A stretch of 64,000 nucleotides of DNA, taken from positions 744,001 through 808,000 of the forward strand of contig OZ025792.1 of assembly GCA_964019425.1 (NCBI GenBank), read 5' to 3'. The position numbers and the translations under genes are program-made. The stretch is from Flectonema sp. DT1601. Taxonomy: Eukaryota > Euglenozoa > Diplonemea > Diplonemida > Diplonemidae. The notes below the pieces were generated by a model, which worked only from the letters and a program-made list of their open reading frames with translations, had not been told where the DNA came from and ran no database searches. Positions 29,701-40,134 of the stretch are shown here, piece after piece. The first letter of the stretch is position 1. Each line of letters opens with the position of its first letter.

Positions 29701-31893
29701 ATGAAACTGTTCAGATCCCCGGAAGACACGGAATTAGATTCACGACACAAGGGAATAGTACTGGCTTTGTCAATTATTGTCTTGTTGGTTTCTGCAGTGT
29801 CAATGGATTTCAATTTTTACTTCTCCTGAGAGAGACTTACAATTTGGATATCTAGTGGAAGCTCAGTCGTCGTTATTGCAAATCTATACTTGACTAAGAA
29901 GATAACTGATCAAAAGATTGGCATCTTCGCAGCTTCTTTGTTATTCAGCATTCTAGTAATTGACTGGATAGCTGCTCAGGCATTGTGGGTAAGGAACTGG
30001 CCAGTTGTTGTCATCATTGCGGATCTACTCCTATTGTGTAATATTCCTAAGAGTTACGCTAAAGCACTATTCTATATCGTAGTACCGTATCTCATATTCG
30101 ATTCAATGGAACGGATATTTCGATTTGGTTTTTATGACATCCCTTACGGTGCGACAATGGAGCTGCGTCTCCGTCCTTGTGAATGCGACAAACCGCCTTG
30201 TCGTGTAAGTGCTGTACATGCGATTGCAGATGCAATCATGTCGTGTTCTATATTCCTGTTGGATTTTATGGTCACAAGAGGATTCGCTGAAGGGATGCTT
30301 TCTGAACAGAAGAAGCTCCGAGAGAGCTCAGAGTTAGCTGAGAAGGTTGTGAAATGTTTGGTTCGGTTCGATTTGGAACTGGCTGAAGAAATACTGCGGC
30401 AGTCTTGCGAAACAGAGATGGGGGAAGTGCTTCAACAGTTGCTCTGTAACTTGCGAGTGTACCGACCGTACTTGCCGACTGCCCTCTTCGAGTTCGAAGA
30501 CAGGGCGTCAGTAGATGTCCCAGTTCCGGGGATTTCTGGAGAGGAAGTGGCCGTCGTCTTCACCGACATCAAGAGCAGCTCCTTCTGTTGGGAGGCTGAA
30601 CCCGAAGCGATGGCCCGGGCACTTCGCAGTCACAATGCGGCAATCACGCAGTGCATGGACAAGTATTCTGGTTATGAAGTGAAGACAATTGGTGATAGTT
30701 TCATGGTTGCTTTCTCATCCATAGTTGATGCTTGCAGCTTTGGTTTGAGTGTTCACGTGAAGCTGCTTGAGACTTCGTGGCCTCCCGAGTTGCTTGCGAT
30801 CCCAATATGCATGCCAGACAGTTCTGGTGAGTGGGGCGGTCTGCGGGTTCGGATCGGTGTTGCGTGGGGAGAGGCGGTGGTGGAGCCGCAACGAACTTCT
30901 GACAAGTTTGACTACTTTGGACCGATTGTAAATCAGGCGGCTCGCATTGAGAATGCCTGCGTTCCTGGATCTGTGTCTATCTCTGAGTCGGCGTACGATG
31001 AACTCCTGAAGTTGTCGACGGAGGATGGCGGCGTGTCTGAATTGCTGTCTGCGAATTGCATTCAAATGCCTGCCGTGGAACTCCGAGGAATTGGGAAACG
31101 GGAACCAATGTCCACAATCCCATCCTGCTTGCCAGTGAGGTGCCTGACTGTGGAATATGAGATCACTGGTGTTGCATTGCTCCTTAATGAAAAAAGCTTC
31201 AAATCAATTGAATCAGTTTCCTATCCCATATCGAGTTCTATCTGTTCGAGAAGAAATACAGACAATAACACCATAGGTAAGCCAATTATTGGTGTCGCTC
31301 GCGTTTTTGTCCCAACCGTTGAAGGAGAAGTAACCTTTGAAATGAACCAAGGATTGCAAAGAGTAATCACATCTTTAGAAAGAACTTCTGGCATAGTTAT
31401 TTCTGTTGTCGGTTCATCTGTGGTGGCAGGTTGGAATGTCACAGGTCGGCAAGATAATCACATCGAATGCTGTTTCCGATTTGTGCACTACATCTCGAGG
31501 TACGAGACGTCGCAATTCACAATTGGTGTTAGCAATGGGAGGGTTTGTTACGGTCGGGTTGGTGCTGTTGGTCAACGCTTTGTGACAGCTATCGGTTCCT
31601 GTGTTCCGTTGTCGGGAAGTCTCTGTTCTGCTGCGAAGGAACTCGGTACGTTCTGTCTTTACGCCTCAACTGATGAGTATCTAAGTAGTGCGACCTGCCA
31701 TCATTTTGGTGATGCCATTCGTCCTGTTGATGAATGGAAATTTACTAGTTCTGTTGTTGTGTATTGGGAGGCATTCCAAGCGAAGGATGTCATATCAATC
31801 GCTGCTGTTGAGGGTCGTGATCCTGTTTTGACAAAAGTAGCGCATCTGCTTACGACTAATGCGCAATTGAAACATATAACAATATTAGAATAG
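29683..31893 (+). pseudogene. AC4: adenylate cyclase pseudogene
   Basis: It aligns with the other cyclases from DVWGSFMKLFRSPED onward but is damaged in several ways. The very N-terminus is lost at the hairpin junction. A TGA at 29827-29829 stands where related copies have Trp. A 21-bp stretch (31101-31121) is the reverse complement of the sequence in the other copies (one base differs), changing RRLWTLV to REPMSTI in frame. About 40 residues before the conserved YWEAFQAKDV tail are deleted. The long frame after the stop (codons from about 29890) still contains an intact catalytic core, so recent death or rescue by conversion is likely. Its 3' flank matches those of AC5-AC7. It could in theory be translated from an internal start without spans 1-2. 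Confidence 0.85.
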
Positions 31894-32164
31894 TTCTCAC
31901 ATAACCTGAGACATGGTTTGTTGAATGAAAGTTCTTTTCTCTTTGCTGCTTTGAAAGGAGCAGAACTTATTTGTGAATCTTATCTTTTGAGCAACCGGTT
32001 GAATATTTCACTTGAGACGAGAATAATGGTATTTCCATACCTCATTGTTTTTGTCAATTTGTTTATTCTTAACAAATAGATTCTGCTGATAATTTCGTTT
32101 TCTTTGTCGATAAGAAGCTATTGTAAGGCATTGAACATTACTAACTTCCCCTCTAGAAAGTAAT
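31894..32164 (+). promoter_or_regulatory. conserved AC intergenic segment with branch-point/acceptor motif, before AC5
   Basis: The same about 270-bp segment follows AC4, AC5, AC6 and AC7 and precedes AC5-AC8. Near its end is tactaac (32139-32145), a pyrimidine tract and 'ctctag' (AG at 32155-32156), 9 nt before the start codon. That is a textbook 3' splice site, so the mature 5' end probably comes from a 5'-UTR intron or trans-splicing. Confidence 0.5.
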
Positions 32165-34504
32165 ATGTATAGTAGTTTTATTGCACGGTGTTGGAATTCG
32201 TTTCTGCTGCTGTTCGCATCTGTAGATGACACGGAACTAGATTGCCGTCGTAAACGAGTAATGCTTGCTTTCTCTGTTGTGGGATTGGCAGTTTTTGCAT
32301 TTCCTACTAAACATTGGGCGGACTTTTCGTGGCAAGTCGCAGCAAAGTGGCTCGGTGGAGGAGGCTCTCTGATTCTGATTATCAACTTGTACATAACAAA
32401 GAAGATAACTGATCAAAAGATTGGTTTATACACGATATGTCAAATGATATCTATCCTCTTGGGTGATTGGGTTAGTGGTCAAGTACTGGACATCAGGGCT
32501 TGGCCGGGAGTGGTTGTATTCGCGGATCTGCTACTGTTGTGTAATGCTCCTCGAAGATATTCAGTGATCCTTATTACGAGTCTTGTTCCTTACCTCTTCT
32601 TGGATGCAACTGAACGAACACTTCGATTTGGTTTCTATGACATCCCTTATGGTTCAACAGCTGCAGAACGCGCTGTTCCATGTGATTGCAGCAACCCTCC
32701 TTGTCCCATTGGTACTGTAAGGTCCCTTCTCAAAGCAACTTATTGCATCAGCATATTCATGTTGGATTTCATGGTCACACGGGGATTTGCTGATGGCATG
32801 CTGAAGGAGCAGAAGAAGCTCCGAGAGAGCTCAGAGTTAGCTGAGAAGGTTGTGAAATGTTTAGTTCGGTTCGATTTGGAACTGGCTGAAGATATACTGC
32901 GGCAGTCTTGCGAAACAGAGATGGGGGAAGTGCTTCAACAGTTGCTCTGTAACTTGCGAGTGTACCGACCGTACTTGCCGACTGCGCTCTTCGAGTTCGA
33001 AGACAGGGCGTCAGTAGATGTCCCAGTTCCGGGGATTTCTGGAGAGGAAGTGGCCGTCGTCTTCACCGACATCAAGAGCAGCTCCTTCTGTTGGGAGGCT
33101 GCGCCCGAAGCGATGGCCCGGGCACTTCGCAGTCACAATGCGGCAATCACGCAGTGCATCGACAAGTATTCTGGTTATGAAGTGAAGACAATTGGTGATA
33201 GTTTCATGGTTGCCTTCTCATCCATAGTTGATGCTTGCAGCTTTGGTTTGAGTGTTCACGTAAAGCTGCTTGAGACTTCGTGGCCTCCCGAGTTGCTTGC
33301 GATCCCAATATGCATGCCAGACAGTTCTGGTGAGTGGGGCGGTCTGCGGGTTCGGATCGGTGTTGCGTGGGGAGAGGCGGTGGTGGAGCCGCAACGAACT
33401 TCTGACAAGTTTGACTACTTTGGACCGATTGTAAATCAGGCGGCTCGCATTGAGAATGCCTGCGTTCCTGGATCTGTGTCTATCTCTGAGTCGGCGTACG
33501 ATGAACTCCTGAAGTTGTCGACGGAGGATGGCGGCGTGTCTGAATTGCTGTCTGCGAATTGCATTCAAATGCCTGCCGTGGAACTCCGAGGAATTGGGAA
33601 ACGGAGATTGTGGACATTGGTTCCATCCTGCTTGCCAGTGAGGTGCCTGACTGTGGAAAGTATGGTTACTGGTAATCCAATGGAAACAGATAATCAAATA
33701 GTTGCGATGTCCGGAGATGTAAGAAGTTTTGAATCTGGGAGCTCTGTTTCTTCGGCTTATATGTCCGTAGGTCGAAGAAAAAGTTATGATGGGGATACAA
33801 GTTTGAGCTGCCCGATCATTGGTATCGCTCACATATCTGTTCATGCCGTTAATGAAATAGCCTTTGAGATGAACCAAGGATTGCAAAGAGTGATCACATC
33901 TTTAGAAAGAACTTCTGGCATAGTTATTTCTGTTGTCGGTTCATCTGTGGTGGCAGGTTGGAATGTCACAGGTCGGCAAGATAATCACATCGAATGCTGT
34001 TTCCGATTTGTGCACTACATCTCGAGGTACGAGACGTCGCAATTCACAATTGGTGTTAGCAATGGGAGGGTTTGTTACGGTCGGGTTGGTGCTGTTGGTC
34101 AACGCTTTGTGACAGCTATCGGTCCCTGTGTTCCGTTGTCGGGAAGTCTCTGTTCTGCTGCGAAGGAACTCGGTACGTTCTGTCTTTACGCCTCAACTGA
34201 TGAGTATCTAAGTAGTGCGACTTGTCAGCGACTATCTTGTGCTCTTCGCCCCGTTGATATCTGGACTTATAGTTGTAGTACTCTCCCTATTTCGATCTAC
34301 CAGGTTAGACCTGAGGGAACAACTATCGAAGATCTGACATCCAATAACAACACATGGGAATGGTCTGATGATTATTGGGAGGCATTCCAAGCGAAGGATG
34401 TCATATCCATCGCTGCTGTTGAGGGTCGTGATCCTGTTTTGACAAAAGTAGCGCATCTGCTTACGACTAATGCGCAATTGAAACATATAACAATATTAGA
34501 ATAG
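32165..34504 (+). CDS. AC5: membrane-bound class III adenylate cyclase (779 aa)
   Basis: First of four consecutive copies whose N-termini are nearly the same (MY.SFIARCWNSFLLLFASVD). The loop reads CDCSNPPCPIGT. Spans, coupling helix and all catalytic residues are present. The linker between the two cyclase domains carries a longer cassette (VTGNPMETDNQ ... SSVSSAYMSVGRRKS) that is identical in AC7 but not in AC6, which lies between them. The tail ends KHITILE, shared with AC4, AC6 and AC7. Start chosen at the ATG 9 nt after the acceptor-like AG. The difference from its neighbours is concentrated in residues ~40-90 and ~180-200, that is in the extracytoplasmic parts. Confidence 0.92.
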   Translation: MYSSFIARCWNSFLLLFASVDDTELDCRRKRVMLAFSVVGLAVFAFPTKHWADFSWQVAAKWLGGGGSLILIINLYITKKITDQKIGLYTICQMISILLGDWVSGQVLDIRAWPGVVVFADLLLLCNAPRRYSVILITSLVPYLFLDATERTLRFGFYDIPYGSTAAERAVPCDCSNPPCPIGTVRSLLKATYCISIFMLDFMVTRGFADGMLKEQKKLRESSELAEKVVKCLVRFDLELAEDILRQSCETEMGEVLQQLLCNLRVYRPYLPTALFEFEDRASVDVPVPGISGEEVAVVFTDIKSSSFCWEAAPEAMARALRSHNAAITQCIDKYSGYEVKTIGDSFMVAFSSIVDACSFGLSVHVKLLETSWPPELLAIPICMPDSSGEWGGLRVRIGVAWGEAVVEPQRTSDKFDYFGPIVNQAARIENACVPGSVSISESAYDELLKLSTEDGGVSELLSANCIQMPAVELRGIGKRRLWTLVPSCLPVRCLTVESMVTGNPMETDNQIVAMSGDVRSFESGSSVSSAYMSVGRRKSYDGDTSLSCPIIGIAHISVHAVNEIAFEMNQGLQRVITSLERTSGIVISVVGSSVVAGWNVTGRQDNHIECCFRFVHYISRYETSQFTIGVSNGRVCYGRVGAVGQRFVTAIGPCVPLSGSLCSAAKELGTFCLYASTDEYLSSATCQRLSCALRPVDIWTYSCSTLPISIYQVRPEGTTIEDLTSNNNTWEWSDDYWEAFQAKDVISIAAVEGRDPVLTKVAHLLTTNAQLKHITILE

Positions 34505-34773
34505 TTGTCACATAACCTGAGACATGATTTGTTGAATGAAAGTTCTTTTCTCTTTGCTGCTTTGAAAGGAGCAGAACTTATTTGTGAATCTTATCTTTTG
34601 AGCAACCGGTTGAATATTTCACTTGAGACGAGAATGATGGTATTTCCATACCTCATTGTTTTTGTCAATTTGTTTATTCTTAACAAATAGATTCTGCTGA
34701 TAATTTCGTTTTCTTTGTCGATAAGAAGCTTTTGTAAGGCATTGAACATTACTAACTCCCTCTAGAAAGTAAT
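34505..34773 (+). promoter_or_regulatory. conserved AC intergenic segment with branch-point/acceptor motif, before AC6
   Basis: Copy of the segment before AC5. It has tactaac at 34750-34756 and 'ctctag' with AG at 34764-34765, 9 nt before the ATG at 34774. A 61-codon open frame starts just after the AC5 stop; it is repeated after AC6 and AC7 only because the DNA is duplicated. Confidence 0.5.
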
Positions 34774-37074
34774 ATGTATAATAGTTTTATTGCACGATGT
34801 TGGAATTCGTTTCTGCTGCTGTTCGCATCTGTAGATGACACGGAACTAGATTGCCGTCGTAAACGAGTAATGCTTGTGTTCTGTATTGTGGGATTGGCTA
34901 ATTTTATGACCCCTTCTCCGTTTTGGGGAATTTCGTGGCCGGTCGTAGCAAAGTGGCTCGGTGGGGTGAGCTCCTTGATTCTGATTATCAACTTGTACAT
35001 AACAAAGAAGATAACTGATCAAAAGATTGGTTTATTTGCGATATGTCATATGATAGCTATCGGAATTGGTGATTGGCTTACAAGTCAAGTACTGGACATC
35101 AGGATTTGGCCGGGAGTGGTTCTCTACGCAGATCTGCTACTGTTGTGTAATGTTCCTCGAAGTTATTCAGTGATCCTTATTACGAGTCTTTTTCCTTACC
35201 TCTTCTTGGATGCAACTGAACGAACACTTCGATTTGGTTTCTATGACTTGCCTTACGGTTCAACAGCTGCAGAACGCGCTGTTCCATGTGATTGCAGCAA
35301 CCCTCCTTGTCCCGTTAGTGCTGCAACCGCCTATTCCAGAGCAATCTATTGCTTCAGCATATTCATGTTGGATTTTATTATCACACGAGGATTTGCTGAT
35401 GGCATGCTGAAGGAGCAGAAGAAGCTCCGAGAGAGCTCAGAGTTAGCTGAGAAGGTTGTGAAATGTTTAGTTCGGTTCGATTTGGAACTGGCTGAAGATA
35501 TACTGCGGCAGTCTTGCGAAACAGAGATGGGGGAAGTGCTTCAACAGTTGCTCTGTAACTTGCGAGTGTACCGACCGTACTTGCCGACTGCCCTCTTCGA
35601 GTTCGAAGACAGGGCGTCAGTAGATGTCCCAGTTCCGGGGATTTCTGGAGAGGAAGTGGCCGTCGTCTTCACCGACATCAAGAGCAGCTCCTTCTGTTGG
35701 GAGGCTGCGCCCGAAGCGATGGCCCGGGCACTTCGCAGTCACAATGCGGCAATCACGCAGTGCATCGACAAGTATTCTGGTTATGAAGTGAAGACAATTG
35801 GTGATAGTTTCATGGTTGCTTTCTCATCCATAGTTGATGCTTGCAGCTTTGGTTTGAGTGTTCACGTGAAGCTGCTTGAGACTTCGTGGCCTCCCGAGTT
35901 GCTTGCGATCCCAATATGCATGCCAGACAGTTCTGGTGAGTGGGGCGGTCTGCGGGTTCGGATCGGTGTTGCGTGGGGAGAGGCGGTGGTGGAGCCGCAA
36001 CGAACTTCTGACAAGTTTGACTACTTTGGACCGATTGTAAATCAGGCGGCTCGCATTGAGAATGCCTGCGTTCCTGGATCTGTGTCTATCTCTGAGTCGG
36101 CGTACGATGAACTCCTGAAGTTGTCGACGGAGGATGGCGGCGTGTCTGAATTGCTGTCTGCGAATTGCATTCAAATGCCTGCCGTGGAACTCCGAGGAAT
36201 TGGGAAACGGAGATTGTGGACATTGGTTCCATCCTGCTTGCCAGTGAGGTGCCTGACTGTGGAAAGTGAGATCACTGGTGTTGCGATGTCCGCAGATGTA
36301 AAAAGCTTCAAATCAATTGAATCAGTTTCCACTATCTGTTCATCGAAGAAATGTGCAGACGATGACACCATGGATAAGCCAACTATTGGTGTTGCTCACG
36401 TGTCCATCCCCAGCAATGACGGAGAAATAGCCTTTGAGATGAACCAAGGATTGCAAAGAGTGATCACATCTTTAGAAAGAACTTCTGGCATAGTTATTTC
36501 TGTTGTCGGTTCATCTGTGGTGGCAGGTTGGAATGTCACAGGTCGGCAAGATAATCACATCGAATGCTGTTTCCGATTTGTGCACTACATCTCGAGGTAC
36601 GAGACGTCGCAATTCACAATTGGTGTTAGCAATGGGAGGGTTTGTTACGGTCGGGTTGGTGCTGTTGGTCAACGCTTTGTGACAGCTATCGGTCCCTGTG
36701 TTCCGTTGTCGGGAAGTCTCTGTTCTGCTGCGAAGGAACTCGGTACGTTCTGTCTTTACGCCTCAACTGATGAGTATCTCAGTAGTGCGACTTGTCAGCG
36801 ATTCTCTCGTGCTCTTCGCCCCGTTGATATCTGGACTTATAGTTGTAGTACTCTCCCTATTTCGATCTACCAGGTTAGACCTGAGGGAACAACTATCGAA
36901 GATCTGACATCCAATAACAACACATGGGAATGGTCTGATGATTATTGGGAGGCATTCCAAGCGAAGGATGTCATATCCATCGCTGCTGTTGAGGGTCGTG
37001 ATCCTGTTTTGACAAAAGTAGCGCATCTGCTTACGACTAATGCGCAATTGAAACATATAACAATATTAGAATAG
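34774..37074 (+). CDS. AC6: membrane-bound class III adenylate cyclase (766 aa)
   Basis: Sensor region of the AC5-AC8 type, with its own residues in the first loop (MTPSPFWGISWP) and in the loop before span 6 (CSNPPCPVSAATAYSRAIY). The catalytic core matches AC5 (Ala-Ala-Pro-Glu, Cys-Ile-Asp). The linker cassette, however, is the short AC3 type (KSFKSIESVSTICSSKK), so this gene is a mosaic of AC5-like ends and an AC3-like middle. The tail is of the KHITILE type. All active-site residues are intact. Confidence 0.92.
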   Translation: MYNSFIARCWNSFLLLFASVDDTELDCRRKRVMLVFCIVGLANFMTPSPFWGISWPVVAKWLGGVSSLILIINLYITKKITDQKIGLFAICHMIAIGIGDWLTSQVLDIRIWPGVVLYADLLLLCNVPRSYSVILITSLFPYLFLDATERTLRFGFYDLPYGSTAAERAVPCDCSNPPCPVSAATAYSRAIYCFSIFMLDFIITRGFADGMLKEQKKLRESSELAEKVVKCLVRFDLELAEDILRQSCETEMGEVLQQLLCNLRVYRPYLPTALFEFEDRASVDVPVPGISGEEVAVVFTDIKSSSFCWEAAPEAMARALRSHNAAITQCIDKYSGYEVKTIGDSFMVAFSSIVDACSFGLSVHVKLLETSWPPELLAIPICMPDSSGEWGGLRVRIGVAWGEAVVEPQRTSDKFDYFGPIVNQAARIENACVPGSVSISESAYDELLKLSTEDGGVSELLSANCIQMPAVELRGIGKRRLWTLVPSCLPVRCLTVESEITGVAMSADVKSFKSIESVSTICSSKKCADDDTMDKPTIGVAHVSIPSNDGEIAFEMNQGLQRVITSLERTSGIVISVVGSSVVAGWNVTGRQDNHIECCFRFVHYISRYETSQFTIGVSNGRVCYGRVGAVGQRFVTAIGPCVPLSGSLCSAAKELGTFCLYASTDEYLSSATCQRFSRALRPVDIWTYSCSTLPISIYQVRPEGTTIEDLTSNNNTWEWSDDYWEAFQAKDVISIAAVEGRDPVLTKVAHLLTTNAQLKHITILE

Positions 37075-37523
37075 TTGTCACATAACCTGAGACATGATTT
37101 GTTGAATGAAAGTTATTTTCTCTTTGCTGCTTTGAAAGGAGCAGAACTTATTTGTGAATCTTATCTTTTGAGCAACCGGTTGAATATTTCACTTGAGACG
37201 AGAATGATGGTATTTCCATACCTCATTGTTTTTGTCAATTTGTCATACTTGTACCCCTTTAAAGGGGGCAAAATAAAGGGGAAATTAAAGGGCTTTTAAT
37301 GCCCTTATATTTCCGTAATTCCAAAATAAGGGGGAAATAAAGGGCTTTGAATCCAAATAAAGGCCTTTTTTTTTGAGACGAGAATAATGGTATTTCCATA
37401 CCTCATTGTTTTTGTCAATTTGTTTATTCTTAACAAATAGATTCTGCTGATAATTTTGTTTTCTTTGTCGATAAGAAGCTGTTCTAAGGCATTGAACATT
37501 ACTAACTCCCTCTAGAAAGTAAT
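37075..37523 (+). promoter_or_regulatory. conserved AC intergenic segment, enlarged by an insertion, before AC7
   Basis: The common intergenic segment is here interrupted by a 129-bp insertion flanked by 51-bp direct repeats, which explains its length of 449 bp against about 270 bp elsewhere. The acceptor motif is kept: tactaac at 37500-37506 and AG at 37514-37515, 9 nt before the ATG. Confidence 0.5.
37193..37423. mobile_element. 129-bp insertion with 51-bp flanking direct repeats
   Basis: The segment 'ttgagacgagaat.atggta...caatttgt' occurs at 37193-37243 and again at 37373-37423 with one mismatch; in the matching places after AC4, AC5 and AC7 it occurs once. Between the copies (37244-37372) lies AG-rich sequence made of repeated 'aaaggg' blocks, with internal complementarity (aaagggcttttaatgccctt). 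This could be a small insertion with an unusually long target duplication, or a staggered-break repair product. The family is unknown. Confidence 0.75.
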
Positions 37524-39863
37524 ATGTATAATAGTTTTATTGCACGATGTTGGAATTCGTTTCTGCTGCTGTTCGCATCTGTAGATGACACGGAACTAGA
37601 TTGCCGTCGTAAACGAGTAGTGCTTGCTTTCTCTGTTGTGGGACTGGCATTGTTTGTAGCGCCTTCAAGATGGATATGGGTTATGTCGTGGATTGTTGTT
37701 GCAAAGTGGATAAGTGGAGGGAGTGCTGCGGTTCTGATTATCAACTTGTACATAACAAAGAAGATAACTGATCAAAAGATTGCTTTGTTTACGATATGTC
37801 AAGTATTATCCATCCTCTTGGGTGATTGGTTTAGTGGTCAAGAACTGGACATCAGGACTTGGCCGGGAGTGGTTCTTTACGCAGATCTGCTACTGTTGTG
37901 TAATGCTCCTCGAAGATATTCAGTGATCCTTATTACGAGTCTTGTTCCTTACCTCTTCTTGGATGCAACTGAACGAGCACTTCGATTTGGTTTCTATGAC
38001 TTGCCTTATGGTGCAACAGCTGCAGAACGCGCTGTTCCATGTGATTGCAGCAACCCTCCTTGTCCCGTTAATGCTTCAGTGTCGGTATTCAAAGCATCTT
38101 TTTGCATCATCGTTTTCATGTTGGATTTTATGGTCACACGGGGATTTGCTGATGGCATGCTGACGGAGCAGAAGAAGCTCCGAGAGAGCTCAGAGTTAGC
38201 TGAGAAGGTTGTGAAATGTTTAGTTAGGTTCGATTTGGAACTGGCTGAAGATATACTGCGGCAGTCTTGCGAAACAGAGATGGGGGAAGTGCTTCAACAG
38301 TTGCTCTGTAACTTGCGAGTGTACCGACCGTACTTGCCGACTGCGCTCTTCGAGTTCGAAGACAGGGCGTCAGTAGATGTCCCAGTTCCGGGGATTTCTG
38401 GAGAGGAAGTGGCCGTCGTCTTCACCGACATCAAGAGCAGCTCCTTCTGTTGGGAGGTTGAACCCGAAGCGATGGCCCGGGCACTTCGCAGTCACAATGC
38501 GGCAATCACGCAGTGCATCGACAAGTATTCTGGTTATGAAGTGAAGACAATTGGTGATAGTTTCATGGTTGCTTTCTCATCCATAGTTGATGCTTGCAGC
38601 TTTGGTTTGAGTGTTCACGTGAAGCTGCTTGAGACTTCGTGGCCTCCCGAGTTGCTTGCGATCCCAATATGCATGCCAGACAGTTCTGGTGAGTGGGGCG
38701 GTCTGCGGGTTCGGATCGGTGTTGCGTGGGGAGAGGCGGTGGTGGAGCCGCAACGAACTTCTGACAAGTTTGACTACTTTGGACCGATTGTAAATCAGGC
38801 GGCTCGCATTGAGAATGCCTGCGTTCCTGGATCTGTGTCTATCTCTGAGTCGGCGTACGATGAACTCCTGAAGTTGTCGACGGAGGATGGCGGCGTGTCT
38901 GAATTGCTGTCTGCGAATTGCATTCAAATGCCTGCCGTGGAACTCCGAGGAATTGGGAAACGGAGATTGTGGACATTGGTTCCATCCTGCTTGCCAGTGA
39001 GGTGCCTGACTGTGGAAAGTATGGTTACTGGTAATCCAATGGAAACAGATAATCAAATAGTTGCGATGTCCGGAGATGTAAGAAGTTTTGAATCTGGGAG
39101 CTCTGTTTCTTCGGCTTATATGTCCGTAGGTCGAAGAAAAAGTTATGATGGGGATACAAGTTTGAGCTGCCCGATCATTGGTATCGCTCACATATCTGTT
39201 CATGCCGTTAATGAAATAGCCTTTGAGATGAACCAAGGATTGCAAAGAGTGATCACATCTTTAGAAAGAACTTCTGGCATAGTTATTTCTGTTGTCGGTT
39301 CATCTGTGGTGGCAGGTTGGAATGTCACAGGTCGGCAAGATAATCACATCGAATGCTGTTTCCGATTTGTGCACTACATCTCGAGGTACGAGACGTCGCA
39401 ATTCACAATTGGTGTTAGCAATGGGAGGGTTTGTTACGGTCGGGTTGGTGCTGTTGGTCAACGCTTTGTGACAGCTATCGGTCCCTGTGTTCCGTTGTCG
39501 GGAAGTCTCTGTTCTGCTGCGAAGGAACTCGGTACGTTCTGTCTTTACGCCTCAACTGATGAGTATCTCAGTAGTGCGACTTGTCAGCGATTCTCTCGTG
39601 CTCTTCGCCCCGTTGATATCTGGACTTATAGTTGTAGTACTCTCCCTATTTCGATCTACCAGGTTAGACCTGAGGGAACAACTATCGAAGATCTGACATC
39701 CAATAACAACACATGGGAATGGTCTGATGATTATTGGGAGGCATTCCAAGCGAAGGATGTCATATCAATCGCTGCTGTTGAGGGTCGTGATCCTGTTTTG
39801 ACAAAAGTAGCGCATCTGCTTACGACTAATGCGCAATTGAAACATATAACAATATTAGAATAG
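37524..39863 (+). CDS. AC7: membrane-bound class III adenylate cyclase (779 aa)
   Basis: Sensor type AC5-AC8 with loop residues APSRWIWVMSWIVVAKW, shared in form with AC8, and CSNPPCPVNASVSVFKAS. The core has Val-Glu-Pro-Glu before MARAL, a variant found only here and in AC8. The linker cassette is identical to that of AC5, including METDNQIVAMSGD. The tail is of the KHITILE type. The catalytic residues and the degenerate second domain are as in the other copies. Confidence 0.92.
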   Translation: MYNSFIARCWNSFLLLFASVDDTELDCRRKRVVLAFSVVGLALFVAPSRWIWVMSWIVVAKWISGGSAAVLIINLYITKKITDQKIALFTICQVLSILLGDWFSGQELDIRTWPGVVLYADLLLLCNAPRRYSVILITSLVPYLFLDATERALRFGFYDLPYGATAAERAVPCDCSNPPCPVNASVSVFKASFCIIVFMLDFMVTRGFADGMLTEQKKLRESSELAEKVVKCLVRFDLELAEDILRQSCETEMGEVLQQLLCNLRVYRPYLPTALFEFEDRASVDVPVPGISGEEVAVVFTDIKSSSFCWEVEPEAMARALRSHNAAITQCIDKYSGYEVKTIGDSFMVAFSSIVDACSFGLSVHVKLLETSWPPELLAIPICMPDSSGEWGGLRVRIGVAWGEAVVEPQRTSDKFDYFGPIVNQAARIENACVPGSVSISESAYDELLKLSTEDGGVSELLSANCIQMPAVELRGIGKRRLWTLVPSCLPVRCLTVESMVTGNPMETDNQIVAMSGDVRSFESGSSVSSAYMSVGRRKSYDGDTSLSCPIIGIAHISVHAVNEIAFEMNQGLQRVITSLERTSGIVISVVGSSVVAGWNVTGRQDNHIECCFRFVHYISRYETSQFTIGVSNGRVCYGRVGAVGQRFVTAIGPCVPLSGSLCSAAKELGTFCLYASTDEYLSSATCQRFSRALRPVDIWTYSCSTLPISIYQVRPEGTTIEDLTSNNNTWEWSDDYWEAFQAKDVISIAAVEGRDPVLTKVAHLLTTNAQLKHITILE

Positions 39864-40134
39864 TTGTCACATAACCTGAGACATGATTTGTTGAATGAAA
39901 GTTATTTTCTCTTTGCTGCTTTGAAAGGAGCAGAACTTATTTGTGAATCTTATCTTTTGAGCAACCGGTTGAATATTTCACTTGAGACGAGAATAATGGT
40001 ATTTCCATACCTCATTGTTTTTGTCAATTTGTTTATTCTTAACAAATAGATTCTGCTGATAATTTCGTTTTCTTTGTCGATAAGAAGCTTTTGTAAGGCA
40101 TTGAACATTACTAACTTCCCCTCTAGAAAGTAAT
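39864..40134 (+). promoter_or_regulatory. conserved AC intergenic segment with branch-point/acceptor motif, before AC8
   Basis: Fourth copy of the segment. It has tactaac at 40109-40115, the tract 'ttcccctctag' with AG at 40125-40126, and the ATG 9 nt later. It matches the segment before AC5 more closely than those before AC6 and AC7 ('cttcccctctag' rather than 'ctccctctag'). Confidence 0.5.

Noticed and set aside
29827-29829. TGA read as Trp or selenocysteine in AC4
   Set aside because: TGA ends several intact genes here (e.g. the Cys-repeat genes and TUL1), and AC4 carries other damage, so plain decay is simpler.
34505-40049. 61- to 74-codon frame just after AC5, AC6 and AC7
   Set aside because: Part of the duplicated intergenic segment. 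It is not kept as a frame after AC6, where the insertion changes its end.
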